Shown piece by piece: positions 40,682 to 49,387 of a stretch of DNA of 64,000 nucleotides. The notes under the pieces are model-generated. The model was not told the DNA's origin, ran no database searches, and was given only the letters and a program-made list of their open reading frames with translations. The DNA is taken from contig SFKX01000008.1 of the NCBI GenBank assembly GCA_004553625.1, positions 1 through 64,000 of the forward strand, written 5' to 3'. Made by a program: the position numbers and the translations under genes. This DNA comes from Clostridiales bacterium (GTDB lineage Bacteria > Bacillota_A > Clostridia > Oscillospirales > Oscillospiraceae). Every line of letters starts with the position of its first letter. Within the stretch, counting starts at the first letter, position 1.

Positions 40682-42550
40682 TTAGTCACATGTGAATACT
40701 ATGATCTGCCTCTTTTCGGCCAGTTCGCCCAGCAGCTCCATGGCTGCGGCGCGGCGGGCGGAATCGAGATCGGCCAGAGCGTCGTCCAGGATGATGGGGC
40801 AGGGGTCCTCTGCCGGGAGGGTGAGGTCCACTATCGCCAGGCGCACGGCTAGATAGGTGAGGTCCGCCGCTCCGGCGCTCAGGTATAGCACCTCCCTGGA
40901 CTGGTTCTCCCCCGCGCGGCGCAGGAGCACGGAAAAGTCCCGGGAAACGGCGACGTCCGTGTATCTGCCCGCCGTCATGCGGGAGAGGTATTCCGCGGCG
41001 CGGCGGCCAAGTGCGGGGGAAAAACGGCTCTGCAGCTCCGCGTCCGCCTGCTTGAGCGTCTCCGCCGCAAGAGCTATGGCGGAGCACTGGGCCTCCAGCT
41101 CCGCCAGGCGCCCACGCTTTTCGAGGATGCCGCTCTCCAGCGCCATTGGGTCTCCCGTCGCGGCTATCGTGCCGCCGAGCTCGGCTATCGCTGCCCGAAG
41201 CCGCTCACAGCGGGCCTCGAGCGCGGCCGCGCCCCGGTCCTGTACAGCCGGGCCGGCAAGCAGACGGGACTCGGCCTCGCGCCGTCTGGCACGTGCCTCC
41301 CCCAGCGCGGCGGCGGCGCGGCGCTCGATGCCCTCAGCCTTTTCCGCGTCGCGGCAGAGCACGGCATATTCCCGCGCGGAAGTCAGTAATTCCTCCTCAT
41401 CCCTGGCTCCGCGGCCGCCGAGAAGCCTGGACCGCTCCGCAGCGGCACTCCTGGCCTCCGACGCGGCGCGTGCCGCAGCCATGAAGCGCCACAGCGCCAG
41501 CCCTGCAAAGACTACTGCGCCAATGAGGGCATAAAGGCTCAAAAAGCTCAGGCCCAGGCAGACGAGGCAGGCCGCGGCAAAGACATAGGCCGCAAGCCTG
41601 GACGGCGACGAATTCGCCCTGCCGCCCAGCTCTCTGGCGCGCTCCGCCTCTTCTTCGGCCTGTGCCGCCGCATCCTCCGGCTCCATGCCGGAGAAAGGCC
41701 CCGCTTCCGCTTCGGCCCTGCGCCTTGCGCTCTCGGCGACGGCGGCGGAGTGCGCGGCCTCCAGCCTCTGGACCTCCTCGCCCGCGCGCTCGACGGTCTG
41801 CCTGGCCTCGCGGAGTGCGGACTCCCGGGCCTCGGTCTCTGCCTTTCGAGCAAGCGCGGCCTGTGCCTCCGTTCGCTCCAGCTCCCTGACGAGCTCGTCC
41901 CTCCGCTCCGCTGCAGCGGAAACGCGCTCAAGCTGCCGCTCCTGCGCGGCGAGCTCGCCTTCCAGCTCCACCATCGCGCCGGTCCGGCGGCTGCTGCGCC
42001 GGCGGTTCTGCCAGCCGCGCAGCCGGGCCAGGGCCTCACTGCTGCTCGTGTCCTCCTCGCCGGTCGAGACCACCGCGGCTATGCGCCGCTCAAGCTCAGC
42101 AGAGCCGGTGACCGCCGCCTCGCCTTGGCCTATGAAGGCGCTCCGCCTGAAGACCTCCTTGCCCGCGCCGCAGAGCTTTTCGCCCGCGGAAACGCCGGTC
42201 AGGCCCGGCACGGGTTCCGCCGTACCGCTGTACACCGCGGAAAACTCCCGCATTGGGGCGGAAGCGCTCTTGGTGGACCGCGTCAGCGTTATCGCCCGCC
42301 CGCCGTACTCTATCTCCATCCTCCCGGACATGGGCCTGCCCGACCAGGGCAGATACCTCAGCTTGTCCGGCAGAAAACCGCTCTTCACGCGCTCGGAGGA
42401 GTCCACTCCGTAGAGCATTGCCCGGATGAAGGCGCACCAGGTGCTCTTACCGCTCTCGTTCGGCCTGGCTATGACGTTCAGACCCGGCTCCAGCTCCAGC
42501 GTCTCACCTTCGAGCCTGCCGAAATCTGCCATCATGCTGCGGATGATCAT
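40682..42550 (-). CDS. SbcC/YhaN-like AAA ATPase
   Basis: The 622-residue SMC-like ATPase has an N-terminal P-loop, PNESGKSTWCAFIRAMLYG (about residues 30-48), then long Ala/Glu/Arg-rich coiled coil (about 180-460) interrupted by two adjacent hydrophobic helices near residues 305-345 (AAYVFAAACLVCLGLSFLSL). The C-terminal half has EVLYLSAGAADLTYLAVRLA (signature) and Walker B PIILDDALADLD. It is shorter than SbcC, and the membrane-like insert is typical of the YhaN type. Its ATG overlaps the stop of the SbcD-like nuclease gene, so the pair should form a Rad50/Mre11-like complex for processing DNA ends, possibly membrane-tethered. Confidence 0.88.
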   Translation of the reverse strand: MIIRSMMADFGRLEGETLELEPGLNVIARPNESGKSTWCAFIRAMLYGVDSSERVKSGFLPDKLRYLPWSGRPMSGRMEIEYGGRAITLTRSTKSASAPMREFSAVYSGTAEPVPGLTGVSAGEKLCGAGKEVFRRSAFIGQGEAAVTGSAELERRIAAVVSTGEEDTSSSEALARLRGWQNRRRSSRRTGAMVELEGELAAQERQLERVSAAAERRDELVRELERTEAQAALARKAETEARESALREARQTVERAGEEVQRLEAAHSAAVAESARRRAEAEAGPFSGMEPEDAAAQAEEEAERARELGGRANSSPSRLAAYVFAAACLVCLGLSFLSLYALIGAVVFAGLALWRFMAAARAASEARSAAAERSRLLGGRGARDEEELLTSAREYAVLCRDAEKAEGIERRAAAALGEARARRREAESRLLAGPAVQDRGAAALEARCERLRAAIAELGGTIAATGDPMALESGILEKRGRLAELEAQCSAIALAAETLKQADAELQSRFSPALGRRAAEYLSRMTAGRYTDVAVSRDFSVLLRRAGENQSREVLYLSAGAADLTYLAVRLAIVDLTLPAEDPCPIILDDALADLDSARRAAAMELLGELAEKRQIIVFTCD

Positions 42551-43632
42551 ATATCCTCGGCCTCCTCTCCGCCGTCCAAAGCCGCCAGACCCCAGCGCGC
42601 GGCCCTGGTCACGGCCTCACGCCCGGCCTCGTCCCCGGCGGCCTCCCAGCGCTCGCGCAAAAGGCGCAGAAAAACGCCGCGGAGCGAGTCTTCCTCAGCC
42701 CTCTGCCATACGTCCCGCCTCAGCCGGGTCGCGTCCCGGAGCCGGAGCCCGAAGCAGCCAGGCTCAAGCCTGCGACGCAGCGCCGCCAGGTCCGGCGGCG
42801 TCTCTGTCTCCCCGGTAACGGTTATCTTATATATGTTCCGCTCCGCTCCCTCGGGCAGGCTGAACCTCTCCAGTTCTGATGCGTCCATTTCCAGGACCTC
42901 GTAGCGCCGGGTACCCAGCGGTACGAAGCGCAGGTTCACTCTGCCCGGCTCCACGTCCGCTATCACTGCGCCCTTTTCGCCGGACTCGTCGAAGCCCCGG
43001 CCCTCCGGGCAACCGGGATAGGCCCAGAAGCAGTCTCCGGCCCTCTGCAGTCCGCTGAACTTGTGTACGTGGCCCAGCGCGGCGTAATCCATGCCGCTTC
43101 CGGCCAGCTCGGACTCGGAAACCGGGCAGTACCTGGAGTTCGGCACGCCCACATCGGCGTGGAGACAGAGCAGGTCCAACAGGCCGGGCGTCTTTTCAGC
43201 GCGCAGGCCGCGCAGCAGCGGACCCGAGGTGGAGTCCGAAAAGGCTGCGCCCCAGACCCTCGCGCCCAGCTCCGGCAGCACTACGGCCTCGGGCCGGGAC
43301 GAGGTGAAAACGTGTACGTTCGCGGGCGGTCTCAGCCTGTCCCAGCGCCCGCCGGGTATGTAAAAGTCGTGATTTCCCGGGGAGATGAAAACCGGCGCCT
43401 CCATCTCGGCCAGCGCAAGACGGAGCTGGTCCTCCGTCCCGGCCCAGCCCCCGGAGCTGTCAAAGATATCCCCGGGCAGGAGCACCAGCTGCGCACCGGA
43501 CTCCGCCCTGAGCTGGGCCAGCTCCCGCAGCAGTTCCCTCTGCTCCACCCGGCGCAGGGCAGCCTTTTCCTCCGGCAGGCCCTCGAAGGGCGAGTCCAGG
43601 TGCAGGTCCGCGGCGTGGAGTATGCGTATCAT
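42547..43632 (-). CDS. SbcD/YhaO-like DNA repair nuclease
   Basis: The 361-residue calcineurin-like phosphoesterase has the metal-site motifs LHAADLHLDSPFEG (residues 5-18), LLPGDIFDSSGGW, SPGNHDFY (about 92-99) and DYAALGHVHKFSGLQ. These are the Mre11/SbcD pattern of two-metal nucleases that open hairpin and blocked DNA ends. The C-terminal part (from about 260) is a capping domain that should bind the coiled-coil ATPase encoded next. It begins in the end of ymdB (ATGA overlap) and its own end overlaps the ATPase gene. Confidence 0.93.
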   Translation of the reverse strand: MIRILHAADLHLDSPFEGLPEEKAALRRVEQRELLRELAQLRAESGAQLVLLPGDIFDSSGGWAGTEDQLRLALAEMEAPVFISPGNHDFYIPGGRWDRLRPPANVHVFTSSRPEAVVLPELGARVWGAAFSDSTSGPLLRGLRAEKTPGLLDLLCLHADVGVPNSRYCPVSESELAGSGMDYAALGHVHKFSGLQRAGDCFWAYPGCPEGRGFDESGEKGAVIADVEPGRVNLRFVPLGTRRYEVLEMDASELERFSLPEGAERNIYKITVTGETETPPDLAALRRRLEPGCFGLRLRDATRLRRDVWQRAEEDSLRGVFLRLLRERWEAAGDEAGREAVTRAARWGLAALDGGEEAEDI

Positions 43633-44402
43633 GTGTACCTCACCGCCTCAGCGCGCAGGCAGGCCCCCGTATCCGTATCCAGCTCAAAGACGGCGCCCTC
43701 GAGCTTGGCGGGGCCGGGGGCGCAGTCATATCGCCGCGGCACGTCGCCCAGAAACTTGCCTATGGACTGCTCCGGCTTTATTCCAATGACGGATTCCAGA
43801 GGCCCGGTCATGCCCAGGTCCGTTATGATACCCGTACCGCGCGGAAGGATGCGCGCATCCGAGGTCTGGACGTGCGTGTGCGTACCCCATACCGCGGAAA
43901 CGCGGCCGTCCAGGTAGTATCCCATGGCGAGCTTCTCACTGGTGGCCTCCGCGTGGAAGTCCACGACGACCATCTTCGCCTGCGATCCCTCGAGGATGGC
44001 ATCCGCGGTGAGGAAGGGGTTATCCGTGTTCGGGTCAAGCGTGAAGCGGCCCAGCAGGTTTATGACCAGCAGCGGACCGAAGGGGGTCTGGAAGCTGGCA
44101 TAGCCCCTGCCCGGACACTGGGGCGCATAGTTTGCGGGACGCAGGACCTGAGGGCTCTCGTCCAGGTAGGGCTGGAGCTCCCAGCGAGTCCAGGTGTGGT
44201 TGCCGAGCGTGACGGCGTCGGCCCCCGCGGCCAGGAGCGCGTCGCACTGCTTGGGCGTCACGCCGACCACGTTGGCGTTTTCGCCGTTGACTACGGCGAA
44301 GTCCGCGCCGAGTTCCTTCTTTATCCTCCTCAGATTTCTCGCCGCAAAGTCTAGGCCCGGGTTCCCGACGACGTCGCCTACGGCCAGGATTCTAAAAAGC
44401 AT
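43629..44402 (-). CDS. ymdB: YmdB family metallophosphoesterase
   Basis: The 257-residue protein has the TIGR00282/YmdB pattern: ILAVGDVVGNPGLDFAARNL (about residues 4-23), VVNGENANVVGVTPKQCDAL, DAVTLGNHTWTRWEL (about 63-77), VDFHAEATSEKLAMGYYLDG and WGTHTHVQTSDARILPRGTG. In B. subtilis YmdB hydrolyses 2',3'-cyclic nucleotides and affects biofilm and sporulation choices. All metal-binding His, Asn and Asp residues appear present. It is first in a five-gene operon with its own promoter at 44446-44474. Confidence 0.95.
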   Translation of the reverse strand: MLFRILAVGDVVGNPGLDFAARNLRRIKKELGADFAVVNGENANVVGVTPKQCDALLAAGADAVTLGNHTWTRWELQPYLDESPQVLRPANYAPQCPGRGYASFQTPFGPLLVINLLGRFTLDPNTDNPFLTADAILEGSQAKMVVVDFHAEATSEKLAMGYYLDGRVSAVWGTHTHVQTSDARILPRGTGIITDLGMTGPLESVIGIKPEQSIGKFLGDVPRRYDCAPGPAKLEGAVFELDTDTGACLRAEAVRYT

Positions 44403-44445
44403 GGAGATCTCTCCTTTGCCTGATCAATTTAAATGACAATATTAA

Positions 44446-44474
44446 AGTATAGCACAAGCGCTGTCTCCCCGCAA
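44446..44474 (-). promoter_or_regulatory. Promoter of the ymdB operon
   Basis: On the minus strand TTGCGG (44474-44469), a 17-base spacer and TATACT (44451-44446) place the start near 44439, with a ribosome site aggagag ahead of the ymdB ATG. Confidence 0.65.
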
Positions 44475-44532
44475 ATATTATTCCGCGCTCCGGGCATAAT
44501 ACCAGTGCAAAAGAAAAAAACGGAGGCAGAAA

Positions 44533-44700
44533 ATGATGCAGAACAGTTCATTTCTGAAAGGCATGGGCATGGGTCTCGCCATAGGCGCGTCTGTGGGCAT
44601 GGCGCTTGCTCCCAAGCGCAAGAACACAAACGTCGTCGGTAAGGCTCTCAAGGCCGCGGGCGAGCTTGCGGAGAACATCACGGACGCGATGATGAAATAA
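44533..44700 (+). CDS. 55-residue glycine-zipper small protein
   Basis: The short frame ATG 44533 to TAA 44700 has an acggaggcaga ribosome site. The peptide starts MMQNSSFLKGMGMGLAIGAS, continues with a Gly/Ala/Met-spaced helix (GMGMGLAIGASVGMALAP, residues 10-27) and a basic KRKN stretch, and ends in an amphipathic helix (VGKALKAAGELAENITDAM). The small-residue periodicity resembles YtxH-like glycine-zipper membrane peptides. Family and function are not assigned. Good ribosome site, codon use and a tidy stop before the tRNA promoter argue that it is real. Confidence 0.7.
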   Translation: MMQNSSFLKGMGMGLAIGASVGMALAPKRKNTNVVGKALKAAGELAENITDAMMK

Positions 44701-44724
44701 TTCCCGCAAAAGCCGAAAAAACAC

Positions 44725-44753
44725 TTGCAAAGCCGGGCGCAGCGTGCTAATAT
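44725..44753 (+). promoter_or_regulatory. tRNA-Arg promoter
   Basis: TTGCAA (44725-44730), exactly 17 bases and TAATAT (44748-44753) lie 17 bases before the first base of the tRNA. Confidence 0.75.
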
Positions 44754-44770
44754 ATTAAGGCGCTCAACAA

Positions 44771-44847
44771 GCGCCGTTAGCTCAGCTGGATAGAGCGTCT
44801 GGCTACGGACCAGAAGGCCGGGGGTTCGAATCCCTCACGGCGTGCCA
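44771..44847 (+). tRNA. tRNA-Arg, anticodon ACG
   Basis: The 77-base cloverleaf has the acceptor stem GCGCCGT / ACGGCGT, D-arm GCTC...GAGC with AGCTGGATA loop, and anticodon stem TCTGG/CCAGA with loop CTACGGA (anticodon ACG, read as ICG). The T-arm is GGGGG-TTCGAAT-CCCTC, with discriminator G and an encoded CCA end. It reads CGU/CGC/CGA arginine codons. It stands alone, with its own promoter and terminator. Confidence 0.97.
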
Positions 44848-44848
44848 A

Positions 44849-44879
44849 GGCACCCGCCCAAAAGGGCGGGTGCCTTTTT
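44849..44879 (+). terminator. tRNA-Arg terminator
   Basis: A perfect 11-bp stem GGCACCCGCCC / GGGCGGGTGCC with an AAAA loop is followed by TTTTT, starting two bases after the tRNA CCA. Confidence 0.93.
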
Positions 44880-44918
44880 GCTGCCAAATGATGCCGCAAA
44901 GTTTCACATAATTTATAT

Positions 44919-44944
44919 GCCCCCGGTCCGCTTGGGCCGGGGGC
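44919..44944 (-). terminator. Hairpin after the FMN dehydrogenase gene
   Basis: GCCCCCGGTCC / GGGCCGGGGGC (44919-44944) with a GCTT loop and one T-G pair lies 9 bases past the stop codon of the leftward gene. The following ATATAAATT is only weakly U-rich, so efficiency is uncertain. Confidence 0.7.
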
Positions 44945-44953
44945 AAGTGCGTT

Positions 44954-45973
44954 TTAGAGCCTTATCTTGTCCCTCGTGATATCCTCCAGGGTGGCGGCGC
45001 CCGTCATGAGCATTACGTTCCGCAATTGGGCGGCCAGGCTCTCCGCGTAGAGCGTGACGCCCTCTGCGCCGCCGCCGTGCGCGGCCACTACAAAGGGCCG
45101 GCCTATCATGACGGCGTCCGCCCCCAGGGCAAGGGCCTTGAAGATATCCGTCCCGGTCCTCAGGGCTCCGTCCGCTATGACCTTTATCGAGTCGCCCACG
45201 GCTGCCTTAATCTCCGGGATGACCTCGCAGGTGCCGGGCGCGGACTGGATGACCCTTCCGCCGTGCGTCGAGACTATCACCCCGGCGCAGCCCGCGCGCG
45301 CGGCCTTCTCGGCTCCCTTGGCCGTCATGACGCCCTTGAGCAGGAAGGGGATCTTTACCGAGCTCGTGAGCTCCCTGAGTTCCGCCTCGCTCTTCGGGCC
45401 TATCTGCGAGATGCTCCGGCCCATGTTCTCAAAGCCGGCGGCGTCCACGTCGCAGGCGAAGGCGATGCAGCCCGCGTCCTCCATCTCCTTCGCGCGCCTG
45501 ATGAGCTTCTCGTTGTCGGACCAGGGCTTGAGCGTGATGACGTTGAGCCCGTCGTTTTCCTTTGCCGCCTCCAGGCCGCACTCGTATTGGGCATTATTGC
45601 CGTTGTCGCCGGTGAAGGGCAGAATGCCCGCCGCCCGAGCTCCCCGGACCAGCGCAAAGGTCCAGTCGCGGTCAGTCATGGCGCCGTTATAGTTGTGGCT
45701 CATGCCGCCTATGGGCGCGGCGAACACGGGAGAATTGAAGCGGTGTCCGAAGATCTCCATGCTTGTGTCCTGGCCGCGGCTCTCATACACCGTGTCCATG
45801 TTCAGCTTTATCCGGCTCAAAAACTCCACGCAGTTGGTCCAGGAGGAGCCGTCGCCCATGGCGCCCACTCCGGGGATCTCTCCCCGGCAGGCCACGCCGT
45901 TGCAGACCTTGCAGGCCCGGCAGTTGGGCTTCATTATCTCTCTCGCGCGGCTCCAGATCTCGTCAAGCGTCAT
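44954..45973 (-). CDS. FMN-dependent alpha-hydroxy-acid dehydrogenase with N-terminal cysteine cluster
   Basis: The 339-residue TIM-barrel flavoprotein belongs to the lactate oxidase/glycolate oxidase/isopentenyl-diphosphate isomerase-2 group. FMN-site and catalytic regions are FAAPIGGMSHNYNGAM, IPFLLKGVMTAKGAEKAARA (about 207-226), the histidine in VSTHGGRVIQ, VIADGALRTGTDIFKALALG (about 261-280) and AVMIGRPFV. Unusually, residues 18-29 hold CRACKVCNGVAC (C-x2-C-x2-C-x4-C), which could bind an Fe-S cluster or zinc. The likely reaction is oxidation of a 2-hydroxy acid such as lactate to a 2-oxo acid. Its start overlaps the NhaC gene by 11 bases, so the two are co-expressed. Confidence 0.88.
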   Translation of the reverse strand: MTLDEIWSRAREIMKPNCRACKVCNGVACRGEIPGVGAMGDGSSWTNCVEFLSRIKLNMDTVYESRGQDTSMEIFGHRFNSPVFAAPIGGMSHNYNGAMTDRDWTFALVRGARAAGILPFTGDNGNNAQYECGLEAAKENDGLNVITLKPWSDNEKLIRRAKEMEDAGCIAFACDVDAAGFENMGRSISQIGPKSEAELRELTSSVKIPFLLKGVMTAKGAEKAARAGCAGVIVSTHGGRVIQSAPGTCEVIPEIKAAVGDSIKVIADGALRTGTDIFKALALGADAVMIGRPFVVAAHGGGAEGVTLYAESLAAQLRNVMLMTGAATLEDITRDKIRL

Positions 45974-47594
45974 TTTTCACTTTCCCCTTGTTTATGAGCT
46001 TGATGACGACCAGCGTGCCGAGCATGAGCACGATCGCTACGGGCAGCGCAATATAGGCGTTGGGTACGAAGCCCGCGACTATGTAGCTCACGCAGCTGAC
46101 CGCCGCGCAGGTGATGGCGTAGGGCAGCTGGGTCGAGACGTGGTTCACGTGGTCGCACTGGGCGCCGGCGGAGGCCATGATGGTGGTGTCCGAGATGGGC
46201 GAGCAGTGGTCGCCGCAGACGGCGCCCGCCATGCAGGCGGAGACGCAGACAATGCCGTGCGGGTCGGTCAGCGGGAAGACCTCGAGCACGATGGGGATGA
46301 GTATGCCGAAGGTGCCCCAGCTCGTGCCGGTGGAGAAGGCGATGAAGCAGCCTATGAGGAAGACGATGGCCGGAAGCAGCGCCTTGAAGCTCTGAGCCGA
46401 GGCGCGCAGCGTGGTGTCGACAAAGACCGTCGCGCCGAGAGAGTCGGTCATAGCCTTGAGGCTCCAGGCAAAGGTGAGGATGAGGATGGCGGGGACCATG
46501 GCCTTGAAGCCCTCGGGTATGCTGCTCATGATCTCGCGGAAGCCCATGGAGCCGCGGCAGAGGTAGTAGACGATGGCGAACACCAGCGCGAAAGCGCTGC
46601 CCAGCATGAGGCCCTGGGAGGCGTCGCAGCCGGAGAAGGCGTCGACGAAGCTCGTGCCGGTGAAGAAACCGCCGGAGTAGAGCATACCCATGACGCAGCA
46701 GAATACGAGGACGATTATGGGCAGCACGAGGTCGATGACCTTGCCCTTGCCCTCGGGTACGTCCTCCTCCATGCCGGCGTAGGGGTTCTTGCCGGAGAAG
46801 AGGTCGCCCTTCTTCGCGTTTGCCTCGAACTTTGCCATTGGTCCGTACTCTATCTTCATGACGGCGAGGCCGATCATCATGATTATCGTCAGCCATGCGT
46901 AGAAGTTGAAGGGGATGGACTTGATGAACAAGGTGAGACCCTGGCCATCCTCGACATAGCTGGCGACGGCGGCGGCCCAAGAGGAGATGGGGGCGATGAT
47001 GCAGACCGGTGCGGCCGTGGCGTCTATGAGGTAGGCGAGCTTCGCCCTCGAAACGCCGTGCTTATCCGTCACAGGCCTCATGACGCTGCCCACGGTCAGG
47101 CAGTTGAAGTAGTCGTCCACGAAGATGAGTACGCCGAGCGCCGTGGTGGCGAGCTGCGCACCAACCCTCGTCTTGATGTGCTTTGCCGCCCAGCGCCCAA
47201 AGGCCGCGGAGCCGCCAGCCCTGTTCATGAGCGAGACCATCGCGCCCAGGATGACGAGGAAGATGAGGATGCCGACGTTGTAAGCGTCGGACAGCACGGA
47301 GACGATGCCGTCGTTGAAGATGTGCAGCACCGTACCCTCAAAGCCGAAGTTCGAGTACAGCAGGCCGCCGGCGAGGATGCCAACGAAGAGGGAGGAATAG
47401 ACCTCCTTGGTTATGAGCGCCAGGACGATGGCGATGACTGGCGGCAGCAGCGACCAGGCCGTGCCGTAAAACCGGCTGGTGACCTCCGCCGCGTCCCCGC
47501 CGTCTGCGAGCACGCCCACGACGAGCGTACATACGATGGCCGCCAGGACTGCTATCAGCGCCGGCAGCGCGCGGACTTTTCTTCTCTTGTGCAT
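45963..47594 (-). CDS. NhaC family Na+/H+ antiporter
   Basis: The 543-residue membrane protein has a first helix at about 9-29 and 12 or more in all. Typical NhaC blocks are FLVILGAMVSLMNRAGGSAAFG-type sequence near 130-150, VFVDDYFNCLTVGSVMRPVTD-like sequence (here LIFVDDYFNCLTVGSVMRPV, about 175-194), FSTGTSWGTFGILIPI (about 425) and CGDHCSPISDTTIMASAGA (about 460-478). Members exchange Na+ for H+, some together with organic anions such as malate/lactate. Coupling to an alpha-hydroxy-acid dehydrogenase gene suggests an organic-acid/cation exchanger, but the sequence alone only supports the family. Confidence 0.92.
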   Translation of the reverse strand: MHKRRKVRALPALIAVLAAIVCTLVVGVLADGGDAAEVTSRFYGTAWSLLPPVIAIVLALITKEVYSSLFVGILAGGLLYSNFGFEGTVLHIFNDGIVSVLSDAYNVGILIFLVILGAMVSLMNRAGGSAAFGRWAAKHIKTRVGAQLATTALGVLIFVDDYFNCLTVGSVMRPVTDKHGVSRAKLAYLIDATAAPVCIIAPISSWAAAVASYVEDGQGLTLFIKSIPFNFYAWLTIIMMIGLAVMKIEYGPMAKFEANAKKGDLFSGKNPYAGMEEDVPEGKGKVIDLVLPIIVLVFCCVMGMLYSGGFFTGTSFVDAFSGCDASQGLMLGSAFALVFAIVYYLCRGSMGFREIMSSIPEGFKAMVPAILILTFAWSLKAMTDSLGATVFVDTTLRASAQSFKALLPAIVFLIGCFIAFSTGTSWGTFGILIPIVLEVFPLTDPHGIVCVSACMAGAVCGDHCSPISDTTIMASAGAQCDHVNHVSTQLPYAITCAAVSCVSYIVAGFVPNAYIALPVAIVLMLGTLVVIKLINKGKVKNDA

Positions 47595-47632
47595 TGTTTT
47601 TCTCCCACTCTCTGATTGATTTATAACAGCCT

Positions 47633-47665
47633 GATATCCACAGACAAAACCTGCCTGTGGATATC
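47633..47665 (-). terminator. Hairpin after the lysine-type ABC operon
   Basis: A perfect 11-bp stem GATATCCACAG / CTGTGGATATC (47633-47665) lies 8 bases past the ATPase stop and ahead of the NhaC gene. There is no clear U-run; it may terminate weakly or act as an RNA 3'-end structure. Confidence 0.55.
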
Positions 47666-47673
47666 GGTCCCGT

Positions 47674-48411
47674 TCAGTTTTCCATGAAGCGCGAGAGGAA
47701 ATCCCGCGTCTCCGTGTGCTGCGGATTCTTGAAGAGCTCTTCCGGCGCGCCCTGCTCCCAGATAACGCCGTCCTTCATGAAAACGGCGTGGGTGGAGACG
47801 TCCCTTGCAAATGCCATCTCGTGCGTCACGACGAGCATGGTCATGCCGCCGCGAGCCAGCTCGCGCATGACGGATAGCACCTCGCCCACCATCTCCGGGT
47901 CGAGCGCGCTCGTCGGCTCGTCGAACAGGAGCACCTCGGGCTCCATGGCCAGCGCCCGCGCTATTGCCACGCGCTGCTTCTGGCCGCCCGAGATCTGTCT
48001 CGGCCGGGCGTTTATGTACGGGGCCATGCCCACCTGTTCTAGGTATTTCATGGCGTTGGCGCGAGCCTCTTCCCTGCTCTTTTTGAGCACCTTGACCTGG
48101 CCTATCATACAGTTTTCCAGGACGCTCATGTTCGCAAAGAGGTTGAAGCTCTGGAACACCATGCCCACCTTGGAGCGGTAGGCGGAAGCGTTCACCTTGC
48201 CGGAGATAACGCTCTCGCCGTGAAAGAGCACGTCGCCGCTCGTCGGCGTCTCGAGCAGGTTTATGCAGCGAAGAAGCGTCGATTTTCCGGAGCCCGAGGC
48301 TCCGATGATGCTCGTAACGTCACCCTTCGAGACGGTGAAGTCTATGTCGCGGAGCACCTCGTTCCTGCCGAAACTCTTGGAGAGGTGCCGGACCTCCAGT
48401 ATAGTGTCCAT
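47674..48411 (-). CDS. Polar amino acid (probably lysine) ABC transporter ATPase
   Basis: The 245-residue ATPase is of the GlnQ/HisP type: Walker A GASGSGKSTLLRCIN (about residues 36-50), Q-loop MVFQSFNLF, signature ISGGQKQRVAIARALA (about 140-155), Walker B VLLFDEPTSALDPE and H-loop VTHEMAFA. It drives amino-acid uptake with the permease encoded directly before it (1-base gap). The lysine riboswitch at the head of the operon indicates lysine or a related cationic amino acid as substrate. It is the last gene of the operon. Confidence 0.95.
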   Translation of the reverse strand: MDTILEVRHLSKSFGRNEVLRDIDFTVSKGDVTSIIGASGSGKSTLLRCINLLETPTSGDVLFHGESVISGKVNASAYRSKVGMVFQSFNLFANMSVLENCMIGQVKVLKKSREEARANAMKYLEQVGMAPYINARPRQISGGQKQRVAIARALAMEPEVLLFDEPTSALDPEMVGEVLSVMRELARGGMTMLVVTHEMAFARDVSTHAVFMKDGVIWEQGAPEELFKNPQHTETRDFLSRFMEN

Positions 48412-49302
48412 TCAGCGGCCCTCCCTTGCGCTTCCGTTGCTGTTTTCGAGGCTCTGACGCAGACGTTCCCGGTACTCGGGGCTCTGCTCGTCGAAGGGCG
48501 TGCCGTGGCTGGGGTGGCTGTAGGTGCCGGCGGCCATGGTGAGCTGGTCGGCCTGGGCCAGCTCGTAGCTGTCCGCGCCGTCCATGCGCCGTTCGAGCCA
48601 GCGCAGGAACAGTGACGCCGTCAGCGTGACGATGAGATAGCCCACCATTTCGATGGTGGCGCTGGGGAAGTACATATTGTTGACTCCGGTGATGTAGCGG
48701 TGGCGGGCAAAGAACTCGGTGAAGCCGATGATGAACATGACCGAGGTGTCCTTCACATTTATAATGAAGTTGTTGCCTATCTGCGGCATGATGTTGCGTA
48801 TGGCCTGGGGCAGGATGACGCTGGTCATGGTCTGGTAGTGGTTCATGCCGATGGCCTTGGCACCCTCGGTCTGGCCGGGGTCGATTGAGATTATACCGCC
48901 GCGCACGCTCTCGGCCATGTACGCGCCGGTATTTATGGAGACGATGATGAAGGCCGCTGTCCAGAGTCCCGCGTTGCCGCGGAACGCCAGCTGGCCCCCG
49001 CTGAAGTAGGGCAGACCGTAGAAGATGAACACCGCCTGCAGCACCATGGGCGTGCCCCGGAACACCTCGACGTAGATACGGACGATCGCGCGCACGAGCT
49101 TTAGCAGTATGCGCTTGAGGGCCGGGTCATTATTAGTATAAGGTATCGTGTTGAGGATGCCGCAGAAGAGGCCGATGATGAAGCCTATCACCGTGGCCAC
49201 GGTGGCGAGGATGAGCGTGTTGCCCATGTCCCTGAGATACGCCAGCCCGTATACCTCGAGCAGCGCCCCTATGTCCGATATCAGCTTGGTGAAAACGTTC
49301 AT
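48412..49302 (-). CDS. Polar amino acid (probably lysine) ABC transporter permease
   Basis: The 296-residue permease of the HisM/GlnP family has a long N-terminal lead, five or so helices between about 28 and 240, and the ATPase-contact loop GAKAIGMNHYQTMTSVILPQ (about residues 146-165). EVFRGTPMVLQAVFIFYGLP (about 79-98) is typical of the family. The C-terminal ~50 residues form a polar cytosolic tail that is longer than usual. As the only permease in the operon it should act as a homodimer. Substrate inferred from the riboswitch. Confidence 0.94.
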   Translation of the reverse strand: MNVFTKLISDIGALLEVYGLAYLRDMGNTLILATVATVIGFIIGLFCGILNTIPYTNNDPALKRILLKLVRAIVRIYVEVFRGTPMVLQAVFIFYGLPYFSGGQLAFRGNAGLWTAAFIIVSINTGAYMAESVRGGIISIDPGQTEGAKAIGMNHYQTMTSVILPQAIRNIMPQIGNNFIINVKDTSVMFIIGFTEFFARHRYITGVNNMYFPSATIEMVGYLIVTLTASLFLRWLERRMDGADSYELAQADQLTMAAGTYSHPSHGTPFDEQSPEYRERLRQSLENSNGSAREGR

Positions 49303-49338
49303 TGGCGGTCAGGACCCCTTTGTATGTATTCGCGGTAT

Positions 49339-49364
49339 AGGGCGCGGCCTTTCGGACGCGCCCT
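49339..49364 (-). other. Intercistronic hairpin between binding protein and permease genes
   Basis: AGGGCGCG / CGCGCCCT with further pairing of CC/GG inside lies between the binding-protein stop (49388) and the permease start (49302). It lacks a U-tract, which suggests mRNA stabilisation or mild attenuation. Confidence 0.65.
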
Positions 49365-49387
49365 GAAAGCTGCTTCCGGCGGGAGTC

